Positions 42,180 to 49,860 of a DNA stretch of 64,000 bases are shown piece after piece (the first letter of the stretch is position 1; each line of letters begins with the position of its first letter). The stretch comes from DASRAU01 sp035638075. GTDB taxonomy: Bacteria > Acidobacteriota > Polarisedimenticolia > Gp22-AA2. The translations under genes and the position numbers were made by a program. The stretch is taken from assembly GCA_035638075.1 (NCBI GenBank), contig DASRAU010000014.1:1-64000 (forward strand), in the 5' to 3' direction. The notes beneath the pieces are model-generated. The model searched no databases, was not told where the DNA came from, and saw only the letters and a program-made list of their open reading frames with translations.

Positions 42180-43072
42180 CCCGCCGCCGGCTGGCGGTCG
42201 CGCTCCTGGTGACGCTGGGTCTGGCGGCAGCGGCGGGGGAGACCGCGCTGCGGGCGCAGGAGAGGGTGCGTGAATCCGTTCCTCTCACCCTCTACCAGCT
42301 GATGGCCCGCGCGCCCCTCGTTCTGCATGGGCGCATCGTCCATGGCGCCATCAAGCTGGTCGAGGTGAAAGTTTTGGAAAACTTCCGCGGGACGGCTCCG
42401 GCCGAGGACATCCGCCTCGATTTCCGCGATCTGAACCTCCAGACCGCCGGCAAGGATCAGATCAACTTCGCCGACGGCGACGAGTACGTCTTTTTTCTCT
42501 CCCGCCCGAACTTCCGCAAGCCGACGAAGAAGAAGGAGAACATCCTCGAGCTGTACCACGGGCGCGACGGCTTCCTCCGCCTGCCGCCCGAGGGCGCGGG
42601 GGAGGTCATCGAGGCGGTGCGCCAGCTCGCCTCGGTCATGGCGCTGCCGGCCGGGGAGCAGGCGCAGGCGCTGCGACAGCGGGCCCAGCAGCGCAACGCT
42701 CTTCTGCAGACGACGGCGATCGACGAGTTGATGCGGCTGCAGGAAGGGGACCGGGACGACCTCGACTGGCTGCAGAGGATCGTGCGGGACTCCGACCCGG
42801 GCGTGCGTGGGCGAGCCGCCGCACTCATGGCGCGCGTCTTCCAGGGGCTCCCGGCCGCTTCGGCCGAGCAGGAGCGGCCGTCTTTGGAGTCGATTCGCGA
42901 GCGGGCGCACGGCGACCCGGATGCGACCGTTCGCGTCGCTTCGGTGAAGGCGCTCGGGTCATGGCCGGAACGCGACCAGGTCGTGCCGGACCTGCAGGCG
43001 ATCGGCGGCAGCGACGCCTCGCAGGACGTCCGTTACGAGGCGCGCCGCCTTCTTTACCTCTGGGGCCGCTGA
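42176..43072 (+). CDS. Secreted HEAT-repeat protein of unknown function
   Basis: I do not recognise a named family. The 298-residue protein has a signal peptide (RRRLAVALLVTLGLAAAAG with probable cleavage near LRAQ). Residues about 35-150 look like a beta-rich domain (VLHGRIVHGAIKLVEVKVLENF, EYVFFLSRPNF) resembling secreted proteins that monitor charge or ligand flow. About residues 200-295 are helical HEAT-like repeats (DPGVRGRAAALMARVF, DATVRVASVKALGSW, DVRYEARRLLYLWGR). Its start overlaps the SPFH/PDE/TPR gene (ATGA), so the two probably work together at the cell envelope. Confidence 0.6.
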   Translation: MTRRRLAVALLVTLGLAAAAGETALRAQERVRESVPLTLYQLMARAPLVLHGRIVHGAIKLVEVKVLENFRGTAPAEDIRLDFRDLNLQTAGKDQINFADGDEYVFFLSRPNFRKPTKKKENILELYHGRDGFLRLPPEGAGEVIEAVRQLASVMALPAGEQAQALRQRAQQRNALLQTTAIDELMRLQEGDRDDLDWLQRIVRDSDPGVRGRAAALMARVFQGLPAASAEQERPSLESIRERAHGDPDATVRVASVKALGSWPERDQVVPDLQAIGGSDASQDVRYEARRLLYLWGR

Positions 43073-43073
43073 T

Positions 43074-45560
43074 TCAGGTCGGGGTCTTGAGCAGCAGGTA
43101 GGTCCCGGCGCCGAGGAAGAGAAGGTTGGGCGCCCAGGCCGCGAGGAACGCCGGCATCAGCCCGGTTCCTCCCAGGGCGCTCGTCGCCGAAAACACCAGG
43201 AAGTAGATCGCCGCGAGCAGGATGGCGATGGCGACGCCATAGAGCGACCCGTGCCGCCCCATCCGGAAGCAGAAGGGGAGTCCGAGGATGACGAGGGTGA
43301 GGGGCACGAGTGGAAACGACGTTTTGTTGTAGAGGTCGACCTTGAGCTCCTGCGCCTCGTAGCCGCGCTGCTCGAGGTCGTGGACGAGCCGCCGCAGCTC
43401 GTTGAAGTTCATCTGCTCGGGCTTCTTCCATTCCTTCACGAAGAAGCCTTCGTTCTCGGGGAACTCGTACCGCTTCTCGGCGAACCGCTCGAAGGTCTCG
43501 CCGGTCGTCCCGAATTCGCGGAACCAGCCGTCGTGGAGCACCCAGCCGGTCGCGTCGCGTACCGCGCTGCGCGCATAGAGCCGGCCGCGCATCTCGAACG
43601 AGGCCGGATCGAGGAGGTAGACCGAGAACCCTTCGAAGGTGCCGCTGCTCGGAAGCGCCGGCAGGGAGGGGAGGGCCGGGGCGACGTAGTTGCGGAAGTT
43701 GAACAGGCGTCCGCCTTCGCCGAAGACCCAGCGCCGGTCTCCGATGGCGTACGAGCGCGGGCTCCTCCCGTGGATGATGTCGTTGATGCGGAAGTACTCC
43801 TGGTTCGAGTACGGGACGACGTAGTCATAGTTCACGTAGGCGAGAACGCTCGTCACCACCGTGGCGAGGATGACCGGCACCGCGAGACGGTAGATGCTGG
43901 TCCCGCCCGCCTTCACCGCCGTGACCTCGTTGAAGCGGGACATCAGCCCGTAGGTCAGGAGCGCCGCCATCAGACAGGAGATCGGGATGACCTGCGACAG
44001 GATCCAGGGCATGCGGTACGCGAGATAGGTCAGCGCCAGGGTCATGGGTTGCTGCCGCTCCACCATCTCGTCGAGGATGCCGACGAACTCGTACACCAGG
44101 AACAGGGTGAAGAACGACACGATGCAGCCGGACAGGATGAGCAGGAACCGCTTCAGGATGTCCCGGTCGAGCGTCGTGCTGAACGACACGATCATCAGGA
44201 CGAGCAGGAGGCCGACCGCCAGGAAGGGAGTCAGGAGCACCGCGCCGATGCCGATCAGGGCCGCGCCGAGAGCGACCACCGTGCGCCACAGCTTCGAGTC
44301 CAGCGGCCGGCCGGCGTGCTCGACCCCCACGCTCCACTCGGAGGCGCGCCGCCGTCCCCGGAACATCCGGCGGAACCGGGAGGGGACCAGGACCGTCGGG
44401 TTGAGCCCTTCGCTGCGCTCCCGCGTCAGGAAGAGGATCATCCCGAGCACGAGAAGGATGACGTGCGGGCCCCACATGCCGACCCAGGGGGACATCCGGC
44501 CCTCGCGGACCATCTGCTGTCCCGACGTGGACAGCAGCCAGTAGACGATGACGACGCAGATGCTGAGGCTGAACCCGGACCCCTTGCCGCCGCGGCGGTT
44601 GGCGATGCCGAGCGGCAGGCCGAGGAAGGCGAGCGACAGGCAGGCGAACGGCAGGGAAAAGCGCGCGTGGATTTCGGCCAGGATGGTGCCGACGACGCGG
44701 TCCTTGGTCGGTCCGGCCTCGAGCGCGTCGGCCTGCCGGATGGATCCGTTGAGGTCGGTGACGCTCTGCTCGCCGTAGTTGCGCGGCGCCGGCCGGGACA
44801 GGATGCCCATCTTCATCCGCCAGGTGTCGTCCGGCCCACGGACGATGCGCTGGCGGTCGAAGTGGCTGATCTGGTAGCTCTCCGGCTCGCCCGGCGTCAT
44901 GGTGTGGTTGGTGCCATTCTCGAGCAGGAACTCGACGACGCCTTCCTTGCGGCTGTAGCCGATCTGCGCCCTGTGGGCGAGTGTCACGACCTCGCGGCCT
45001 TCGGCGTCGGTCTGGTGCAGGAACACCCGCCCCAGGAAGTCGCCTTCCTGGTAGACGTTGTCGGCGTAGACCAGGAGCCCGGGCACCTGCTCGAAGAAGA
45101 CCCGCGGCTTGATCTCCCGGCGTAAGTCTGCCGAGTAGAGCTGCTGGCTCATGAGCCGGCGCTGCTTGTAGCGGGCCTGCGGGTCGGCCAGCAGCGTCAG
45201 CGCCAGGCTCGCCGCAAAACAGATCCCTGCCAGGAACATCACCGGCACCAGGACCCGGCGGTACGACACCCCCGAAGCGCGCAGGGCGACGAGTTCGCTG
45301 TCGGCCGAGAGCCGTCCGATGCCGATGAGAATCCCGAGCAGCAGCGCCATCGGCAGGGTCATCTCGAGGATGCGCGGCATCAGGTAGCTCAGGAGCTTGA
45401 GGACGATGTGGATGGGGATGTCTTTCTTGATCGCCAGCTCCGCCATCTGGAAGAGGGCGTTCATGAGAAAGACGAGGATGTAGAGGACGAGCCCCAGGGC
45501 CGAGGGGCTGAGGACCTCGCGGAAGACGTAACGCTCCAGGCGCAGCGGCAGGATTCGCAC
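43074..45560 (-). CDS. LptF-LptG fusion, LPS export permease
   Basis: An 828-residue membrane protein with two YjgP/YjgQ-type halves in one chain. Residues 1-390 are LptF/G-like: LERYVFREVLSPSALGLVLY, EMTLPMALLLGILIGIGRL, a periplasmic jellyroll-sized loop, then TMs from HARFSLPFACLSLAFLGLP. Residues about 425-828 repeat the plan: TLDRDILKRFLLILSGCIVS, IPISCLMAALLTYGLMSRFN, a periplasmic region, and TSFPLVPLTLVILGLPFCF. Separate LptF and LptG proteins are about 360 residues each and form a heterodimer over LptB. Here both may be covalently linked. The GTG start at 45560 lies 11 bases after a -10 box. It converges with the HEAT gene with a one-base gap. Confidence 0.88.
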   Translation of the reverse strand: MRILPLRLERYVFREVLSPSALGLVLYILVFLMNALFQMAELAIKKDIPIHIVLKLLSYLMPRILEMTLPMALLLGILIGIGRLSADSELVALRASGVSYRRVLVPVMFLAGICFAASLALTLLADPQARYKQRRLMSQQLYSADLRREIKPRVFFEQVPGLLVYADNVYQEGDFLGRVFLHQTDAEGREVVTLAHRAQIGYSRKEGVVEFLLENGTNHTMTPGEPESYQISHFDRQRIVRGPDDTWRMKMGILSRPAPRNYGEQSVTDLNGSIRQADALEAGPTKDRVVGTILAEIHARFSLPFACLSLAFLGLPLGIANRRGGKGSGFSLSICVVIVYWLLSTSGQQMVREGRMSPWVGMWGPHVILLVLGMILFLTRERSEGLNPTVLVPSRFRRMFRGRRRASEWSVGVEHAGRPLDSKLWRTVVALGAALIGIGAVLLTPFLAVGLLLVLMIVSFSTTLDRDILKRFLLILSGCIVSFFTLFLVYEFVGILDEMVERQQPMTLALTYLAYRMPWILSQVIPISCLMAALLTYGLMSRFNEVTAVKAGGTSIYRLAVPVILATVVTSVLAYVNYDYVVPYSNQEYFRINDIIHGRSPRSYAIGDRRWVFGEGGRLFNFRNYVAPALPSLPALPSSGTFEGFSVYLLDPASFEMRGRLYARSAVRDATGWVLHDGWFREFGTTGETFERFAEKRYEFPENEGFFVKEWKKPEQMNFNELRRLVHDLEQRGYEAQELKVDLYNKTSFPLVPLTLVILGLPFCFRMGRHGSLYGVAIAILLAAIYFLVFSATSALGGTGLMPAFLAAWAPNLLFLGAGTYLLLKTPT

Positions 45561-45571
45561 GACGGAACGGC

Positions 45572-45600
45572 ATCCTAGGCCGCGTTCCGCAGGTCGTCAA
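45572..45600 (-). promoter_or_regulatory. Promoter of the lptFG fusion
   Basis: On the minus strand TTGACG (45595-45600), a 17-base spacer and TAGGAT (45572-45577). The start codon is 11 bases beyond the -10, so the mRNA leader would be only a few bases, and no Shine-Dalgarno sequence is visible. Confidence 0.6.
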
Positions 45601-45702
45601 CGCCCCGCCGGAATCCATTCACAGGCGCAGAAATCGCCGTCCACAGCCGGCCCACAGCGCCGAAAACCGCGCCGCCGTTCGGTTCCCACGACCCCGCTTT
45701 CA

Positions 45703-45730
45703 ACGTCCGATAAGACATCTTATGTAAAGC
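45703..45730 (+). other. dif-like XerC/XerD recombination site
   Basis: Left arm ACGTCCGATAA (45703-45713), six-base centre GACATC, right arm TTATGTAAAGC (45720-45730). The right arm matches the well-conserved XerD-side half (TTATGTAAA is shared with the Bacillus subtilis dif site as I recall it), and the left arm keeps the expected A-C-x-T-C-C and terminal AA. Arms contain the inner inverted repeat ATAAGA/TCTTAT. It lies in non-coding DNA where flanking gene orientations converge, which fits a chromosome dimer resolution site. Confidence 0.72.
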
Positions 45731-46232
45731 TGGGGGTGGCGAGGCGGCGGGCAAGTCACAGGAAAGGGTTCGCAGCGAGGTCCACGGACGGAGGCTGCAT
45801 GGCAAGGTCCTCAGTCATCGCATGGGCCAGGCGTGGATTGTCGACAAGCGTGGGTCGAACGAGGCATCCAGCTCGCGGCGGCGACCGGATGGGTTGGCTG
45901 TGGCGCTGGGATTCAGCGCCCGCTTCCAGGCCCAGGTCAGAGGGCCTTTCCACCATGAAGGATCCCGTAGGACGTGAATGAACCACGAGCCGGCAGCGTT
46001 GGATGCCTGACGCAAATCGCCCTCTGCCGGTCTCCGAACCCCAGGACTGATATCGCTGGCGGCTATTCAAGGATCGCGTCTGGTCAGCTCAACACGAGAC
46101 ACCAGACCAACCGCAGCGACATCAGCCATGATCCTGACCAGGCGGTCGAGACTGAACCCAGCGCTCTCGAACTCGAATGACCAGGTAGCCCCATGCCATG
46201 GCGCTGTTCCTGGACAGACGCAATCCCTGTGG

Positions 46233-46254
46233 AAATGTCGGCGCGCCGACATTT
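46233..46254 (+). repeat. Perfect 22-bp palindrome downstream of parB
   Basis: The half-site AAATGTCGGCG is followed immediately by its exact reverse complement. It lies 47 bases beyond the parB stop, in the intergenic region. It is unlike the canonical parS 16-mer. As DNA it suits binding of a symmetric dimer. As RNA it would form an 11-bp stem with no loop, and a short T-run follows on the plus strand only. Confidence 0.6.
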
Positions 46255-46300
46255 TCGTCAGCGGGCGCGAATCGGGTCGTGTGGGGAGTTTTAAGACTGG

Positions 46301-47125
46301 CTAGGATTTCTGCAGCTGCTCGATCAGATCCTGCAGGGTCTGGATGATCTCGTCCTTCGAGACCTCGGAGCGGCGGAATCGGATGTTGAGGAAGAACTTG
46401 CTGTCCTGCGGCTTGAACCGGAACAAGAAGCCGCGCGGACGACCAGCCGTCTGCTTCTCCTTGTCCTTCATCTTGCGTACGTCATCGCGCGTCAAACCCG
46501 ACCGGCGAATCTCGAGGATCATGGCCGCCATCGCTTCGGGGTTTCCGAGGCGGGCTACCTGGAGAAGCGTCGAGCGGGTCGCAATCCCCGCCTCGCGGCA
46601 GATGCCACGCAGCTCGGTCGGGATGTTGTTGAGGCTGAGGGTCTCGGTGATCGAGGTGCGCGACTTCCCCAGCTTCTTGGCGATCTCCTCGTGGGTGTAC
46701 AGGAACTTCTCGGTCAGCTTCTGCAGCCCGTCGGCCTCCTCGAACGGATCGAGATCGAGGCGCTGGAGGTTCTCGATGAGGCTGATCTCGAGGACGCCGC
46801 GGTCATCGACGTCGAGCTCGATGCAGGGCACCTGCGAGAGTCCGGCCTGGAGGGAAGCGCGGTAGCGACGCTCCCCCGCGATGATCTGGAACTTCTCCCC
46901 TGCCGGCCGGACCAGCACCGGCTCGAGCACGCCCTTCTCCTTGATCGACGAGACGAGGTCGGTGATGTCGCCGAACATCTTGCGCGGCTGATCCGGATTC
47001 GGGATGAGCTGATCGATCGGGATGAGTCGGCCGATACTTTCGGACGGTCCGGCGACCAGGTTGTCCACGAAGTGCTGATCGTGCCGCATCCGGCGGTTCG
47101 TCGGCAGGCCGCGCTGCTTAGACAC
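46301..47125 (-). CDS. parB: ParB-family partition protein
   Basis: A 274-residue ParB. The N-terminal domain contains LIPNPDQPRKMF (box I region) and the CTP-binding arginine patch IAGERRYRAS (box II). The central helix-turn-helix is in THEEIAKKLGKSRTSITETLSL. The C-terminal part (RPRGFLFRFKPQDSKFFLNIRF and a final helix) should dimerise. It loads on parS and forms the partition complex with ParA. I prefer the GTG at 47125, nine bases after GGAGG, giving MSKQRGLPTNRR. A TTG at 47131 has too short a spacing. It overlaps the parA stop by eight bases. Finding it beside a dif-like site, not near an origin, is unusual. Confidence 0.9.
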   Translation of the reverse strand: MSKQRGLPTNRRMRHDQHFVDNLVAGPSESIGRLIPIDQLIPNPDQPRKMFGDITDLVSSIKEKGVLEPVLVRPAGEKFQIIAGERRYRASLQAGLSQVPCIELDVDDRGVLEISLIENLQRLDLDPFEEADGLQKLTEKFLYTHEEIAKKLGKSRTSITETLSLNNIPTELRGICREAGIATRSTLLQVARLGNPEAMAAMILEIRRSGLTRDDVRKMKDKEKQTAGRPRGFLFRFKPQDSKFFLNIRFRRSEVSKDEIIQTLQDLIEQLQKS

Positions 47126-47873
47126 GTCCAATGACCTCCTCGGAGAGCTTGTAGTACTCGAGCGCCCCGGTGGAGTGGGGAGCGAAGGTGAAGATGGGTT
47201 CCTTGTAGGCCGGGCTTTCCTCGAGCCGGACGCTGCGCGAGATGATGGTCCGGAAGACCTTCTTCCCGAACACCTCGTTGATGTGGTTGCGAATGTCCCG
47301 ACCGAGGATCGTCCGCTTGTCGTGGATGGTGATGACCACCCCGAGGAACTCGAGCGTGGGATTGGCGCGCGCCCGAATCTTCTCGACGGTCTCGAGCAAA
47401 TCGTCGGTGCCCTCGAGGGCGAAGTAGGACGACTGAATCGGCACGAGCAGGTGCGAGGCCGCCACCAGCGAGTTGACCGTCATGAGGCCGAGCGTCGGAG
47501 GCGTATCGATGATGATGTACTTGAATTCCTTCACGACGCTCTTGAGGCGGTCCTTCAGCCGGAAGTGGCTGTCGATGTCCCCCAGCAGCTTGCTCTCGAA
47601 CTTCGCCAGGTTGATGCGCGCCGGCACGACCGACAGGTGCTTGTACGCCGTCTTGCAGACGGCATCCTTGACCGTCTTGTCCTCGTCGGTCAGCGCCTCG
47701 TAGATCGAGGTCTGGATCTGCTCCGGGTCGAGGAAGGACAGCGTGGCGTTGCCCTGGGGATCGAGGTCGAGGAGGAGGGTTTCGTAGCCCTTCTGGGCGA
47801 GCGCGGCGGCGAGGTTGATCGAGGTCGTGGTCTTGCCCACGCCTCCCTTCTGGTTGGCGATGGCCAGGATCAC
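47118..47873 (-). CDS. parA: ParA-family partition ATPase
   Basis: A 251-residue Walker-type ATPase of the small chromosomal ParA/Soj class without an N-terminal DNA-binding domain. The deviant Walker A is NQKGGVGKTTTSINLAAAL, A-prime is LLLDLDPQGNAT, and Walker B is YIIIDTPPTLGLMTVNSLV. It binds DNA non-specifically as an ATP dimer and moves ParB-parS complexes. The start is the GTG at 47873 immediately before ILAIANQKGG, the usual N-terminus. It overlaps parB, and the 93 bases to the upstream nuclease-family gene show no clear promoter. Confidence 0.93.
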   Translation of the reverse strand: MILAIANQKGGVGKTTTSINLAAALAQKGYETLLLDLDPQGNATLSFLDPEQIQTSIYEALTDEDKTVKDAVCKTAYKHLSVVPARINLAKFESKLLGDIDSHFRLKDRLKSVVKEFKYIIIDTPPTLGLMTVNSLVAASHLLVPIQSSYFALEGTDDLLETVEKIRARANPTLEFLGVVITIHDKRTILGRDIRNHINEVFGKKVFRTIISRSVRLEESPAYKEPIFTFAPHSTGALEYYKLSEEVIGRV

Positions 47874-47966
47874 TCTGGGAAGGCCCCCGTGGCTCTGCGG
47901 ATTGAAGGTGACGTACGACCGGCCGTGCTACAGCGACGATAAGTCTTTTGTTGTCAGTTATTTACG

Positions 47967-48452
47967 CTACATCTTGTACTTCCCGAGATCGTCGGGGTCG
48001 AGGCTGTCCAGCCATTTCCGGATGCGCTCGGACTCGCCGGCGTCACGGGTCATGTCGGTGTTCTTGGCCTTGTCGATCACTTCGGCGTTCACGAAGATCG
48101 GCGACCCGGTGCGCAGCGCCAGGGCGATGGCGTCGCTCGGACGCGAATCGATCGGCATCATCCTTCCCTGGTGCTTGAGGTAGATGAGCGCGTAGAAGGT
48201 GTTCTCCTTGAGATCGGTGATGAGCACCTTCTCGACCGACGCCTCGAGTCCCTGGATGGCGCTTTTCAGGAGGTCATGTGTCATCGGGCGCGGCGTCGCG
48301 ATCTTCTCGATCTGCAGCGCGATGGCATTCGCTTCGAAGATGCCGACCCAGATCGGCAGCACCGCGGAGCTGTTCGGATCGCGCAGGATGATGATCGGCA
48401 TCTGGGTGATGGGGTCGATCATCAACCCCTTGATCTTCATTTCGAGTTCCAT
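47967..48452 (-). CDS. Bifunctional nuclease family protein (DUF151)
   Basis: A 161-residue protein of the BFN/DUF151 family. It shows the family strand pattern: MIDPITQMPIIILRD, LPIWVGIFEANAIALQIE, PRPMTHDLLKSAI, ENTFYALIYL and IDSRPSDAIALALRTGSPIF, the last being the most conserved family stretch. The plant founding member was reported to have RNase and DNase activity. Bacterial function is unclear. The ATG at 48452 has AAGGAA five bases upstream and a strong promoter at 48516-48544. It is followed by parA in the same orientation. Confidence 0.88.
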   Translation of the reverse strand: MELEMKIKGLMIDPITQMPIIILRDPNSSAVLPIWVGIFEANAIALQIEKIATPRPMTHDLLKSAIQGLEASVEKVLITDLKENTFYALIYLKHQGRMMPIDSRPSDAIALALRTGSPIFVNAEVIDKAKNTDMTRDAGESERIRKWLDSLDPDDLGKYKM

Positions 48453-48515
48453 CGAGTTCCTTGGTGAGCCGGTCGTGATCGGCGCGATCGCGGCGGAGTC
48501 GTGTGAATCGGGCCT

Positions 48516-48544
48516 TTTATAGCCCGCCGCTTCGGGCGAGTCAA
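48516..48544 (-). promoter_or_regulatory. Strong promoter of the nuclease-family gene, embedded in the miaB 3' end
   Basis: On the minus strand TTGACT (48539-48544), a 17-base spacer, TATAAA (48516-48521). The -35 box overlaps the miaB stop codon. The spacer and the bases beyond the -35 also form an 11-bp inverted repeat (48522-48532 with 48543-48553). Confidence 0.65.
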
Positions 48545-48553
48545 GCGGCGGGC
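48522..48553 (-). repeat. 11-bp inverted repeat at the miaB stop
   Basis: GCCCGCCGCTT and its exact complement AAGCGGCGGGC are separated by ten bases. It forms a stable stem at the end of the miaB mRNA. On the minus strand the bases after the stem begin TATAAAA and contain no T-run, so it is not a classical terminator. It may protect the miaB 3' end or modulate the overlapping promoter. Confidence 0.45.
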
Positions 48554-49860
48554 GGTGTAGGCCGGAGCTCCCCCGTCAGCGAATGCGGGTAGGCGCGGAC
48601 GATGCGCGCCTCGAGGAAGCGCGATCCCGGCGGAAGATCCGCGGGCAGGTGCACGATCCGGTTGCAGCGCGTGCGTCCCTTGGGCACGTCGCCGTCGAGG
48701 CGGCTCGCCCCGTCCACGAGCACCTCGAAGGTGCGGCCCACGAGATCCTGGTTGGCGCTGCGCTGCTGCGTTTCCTGGAGCGCCAGCAGCCGCTGCAGGC
48801 GCTCGGCCTGGACCTCGGCGGGCACCGGATCCGTGGCGCCCGCGGCTTCCGTTCCGGGGCGCGGCGAGTAGCAGAACGCGTAGAGCTGCGCGAAGCCGGC
48901 CTCGCGCACCAGCTCGAGGGTCGCCGCGAAATCCTCCTCGGTCTCCCCCGGGAAGCCGACGATGAGGTCGGTGCTGAACGCCATGCCCGCGACGGCGTCG
49001 CGCAGGAAGCGCACCTTCGCGAGGTAGCGCTCGCGCGTGTAGCCGCGGCGCATGCGCTTCAGCACCCGGTCCGATCCCGACTGCGCCGGCAGGTGCAGGT
49101 GGTTGCACACCGACGGCAGGTCGCGCATCGCCTCCATGATGCGGCGCGTCAGGTGACCCGGGTGCGACGTCGTGAAACGCAGCCGGCGCACGCCGGGCAG
49201 CCGGTCGACCTGGTGCAGGAGCGCGGCGAAGTCGTCCTCGCCGTGGTGCCAGGCGTTGACGTTCTGCCCGAGCAGCTCGATCTCGGCGTAGCCGGACGCC
49301 ACGAGCTGGCGCGCCTCCTCGACGATCTCCGCCGCGGAGCGGTACACCTCGCGGCCGCGCGTCGAGGGCACGATGCAGAAGGCGCAGTGCTTGTTGCACC
49401 CCTCCATCACGGTCACGTAGGCCTTGGGCCCTTGCGCGCGCGCCGCGGTGCCGGACGGGAAGACGATCGGATCGTCGTCGCGCGCCAGGCTCAGGGAGCG
49501 GCCGTCGCGGCGCGCCTGCTCGAGGAGCTCGCCGAGGTGGGCGAGATTCCGCGGCCCCATGACGAGATCGACCCACGGGGCGCGGCGGAAGATGGTCGCC
49601 CCCTCCACCTGGGCGACGCAGCCGCACACCCCGAGGATCATCGATGGGCGCGCCCGCTTCAGGCGCCGGAGCGCGCCGAGTCGGGAGAAGACCTTGGCGG
49701 CGGCCTTCTCGCGCACGCTGCAGGTGTTGAGGAGCACGAGGTCCGCCTCCCCCGCCGAGGCCGCCTCCTCGTAGCCGCAGCCGCGCAGGATCCCCGCCAT
49801 CTTCTCGGAGTCGTGCACGTTCATCTGGCAGCCCCAGGTCTCGATGACGTAGCGCTTCAT
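48541..49860 (-). CDS. miaB: tRNA-2-methylthio-N6-dimethylallyladenosine synthase
   Basis: A 439-residue methylthiotransferase. The N-terminal UPF0004 domain has the three cluster cysteines in ETWGCQMNVHDSEKM, LLNTCSVREKAAAKVF and GVCGCVAQ. The radical SAM motif is GCNKHCAFCIVPSTRGRE. A TRAM domain ends the protein. It thiomethylates i6A37 in tRNAs. I use the ATG at 49860 because KRYVIETWGCQMN is the normal start. The open frame upstream is Ala/Arg-rich shadow of the HIT gene. It overlaps that gene by ATGA, and its stop overlaps the next promoter. Confidence 0.95.
   Translation of the reverse strand: MKRYVIETWGCQMNVHDSEKMAGILRGCGYEEAASAGEADLVLLNTCSVREKAAAKVFSRLGALRRLKRARPSMILGVCGCVAQVEGATIFRRAPWVDLVMGPRNLAHLGELLEQARRDGRSLSLARDDDPIVFPSGTAARAQGPKAYVTVMEGCNKHCAFCIVPSTRGREVYRSAAEIVEEARQLVASGYAEIELLGQNVNAWHHGEDDFAALLHQVDRLPGVRRLRFTTSHPGHLTRRIMEAMRDLPSVCNHLHLPAQSGSDRVLKRMRRGYTRERYLAKVRFLRDAVAGMAFSTDLIVGFPGETEEDFAATLELVREAGFAQLYAFCYSPRPGTEAAGATDPVPAEVQAERLQRLLALQETQQRSANQDLVGRTFEVLVDGASRLDGDVPKGRTRCNRIVHLPADLPPGSRFLEARIVRAYPHSLTGELRPTPPAA

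Larger units (their letters stand above)
45561..46300 (+). other. 740-base intergenic region, no supported gene
   Basis: Base composition is visibly more balanced than in the flanking genes. It holds the lptFG promoter, the dif-like site and a 22-bp palindrome. Short open frames exist, but none has a convincing start or conserved composition. One minus-strand frame ending at 46067 reads FSLDRLVRIMADVAAVGL, reminiscent of the C-terminus of HigA/XRE-type antitoxins. It has no N-terminal DNA-binding part, so at most it is a relic. Nothing else was recognised. Confidence 0.5.

Noticed and set aside
45756..46070. Short minus-strand ORF of 104 codons in the intergenic region
   Set aside because: No recognisable motif, no ribosome binding site, and it crosses the region containing other equally long random frames.
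46233..46254. Canonical parS site
   Set aside because: The palindrome is 22 bp and does not match the TGTTTCACGTGAAACA consensus. No canonical match was noticed around parAB by eye.
48522..48553. Intrinsic terminator for miaB
   Set aside because: A strong stem is present, but the minus strand continues TATAAAAGG with no T-run, and the same bases form a good promoter.
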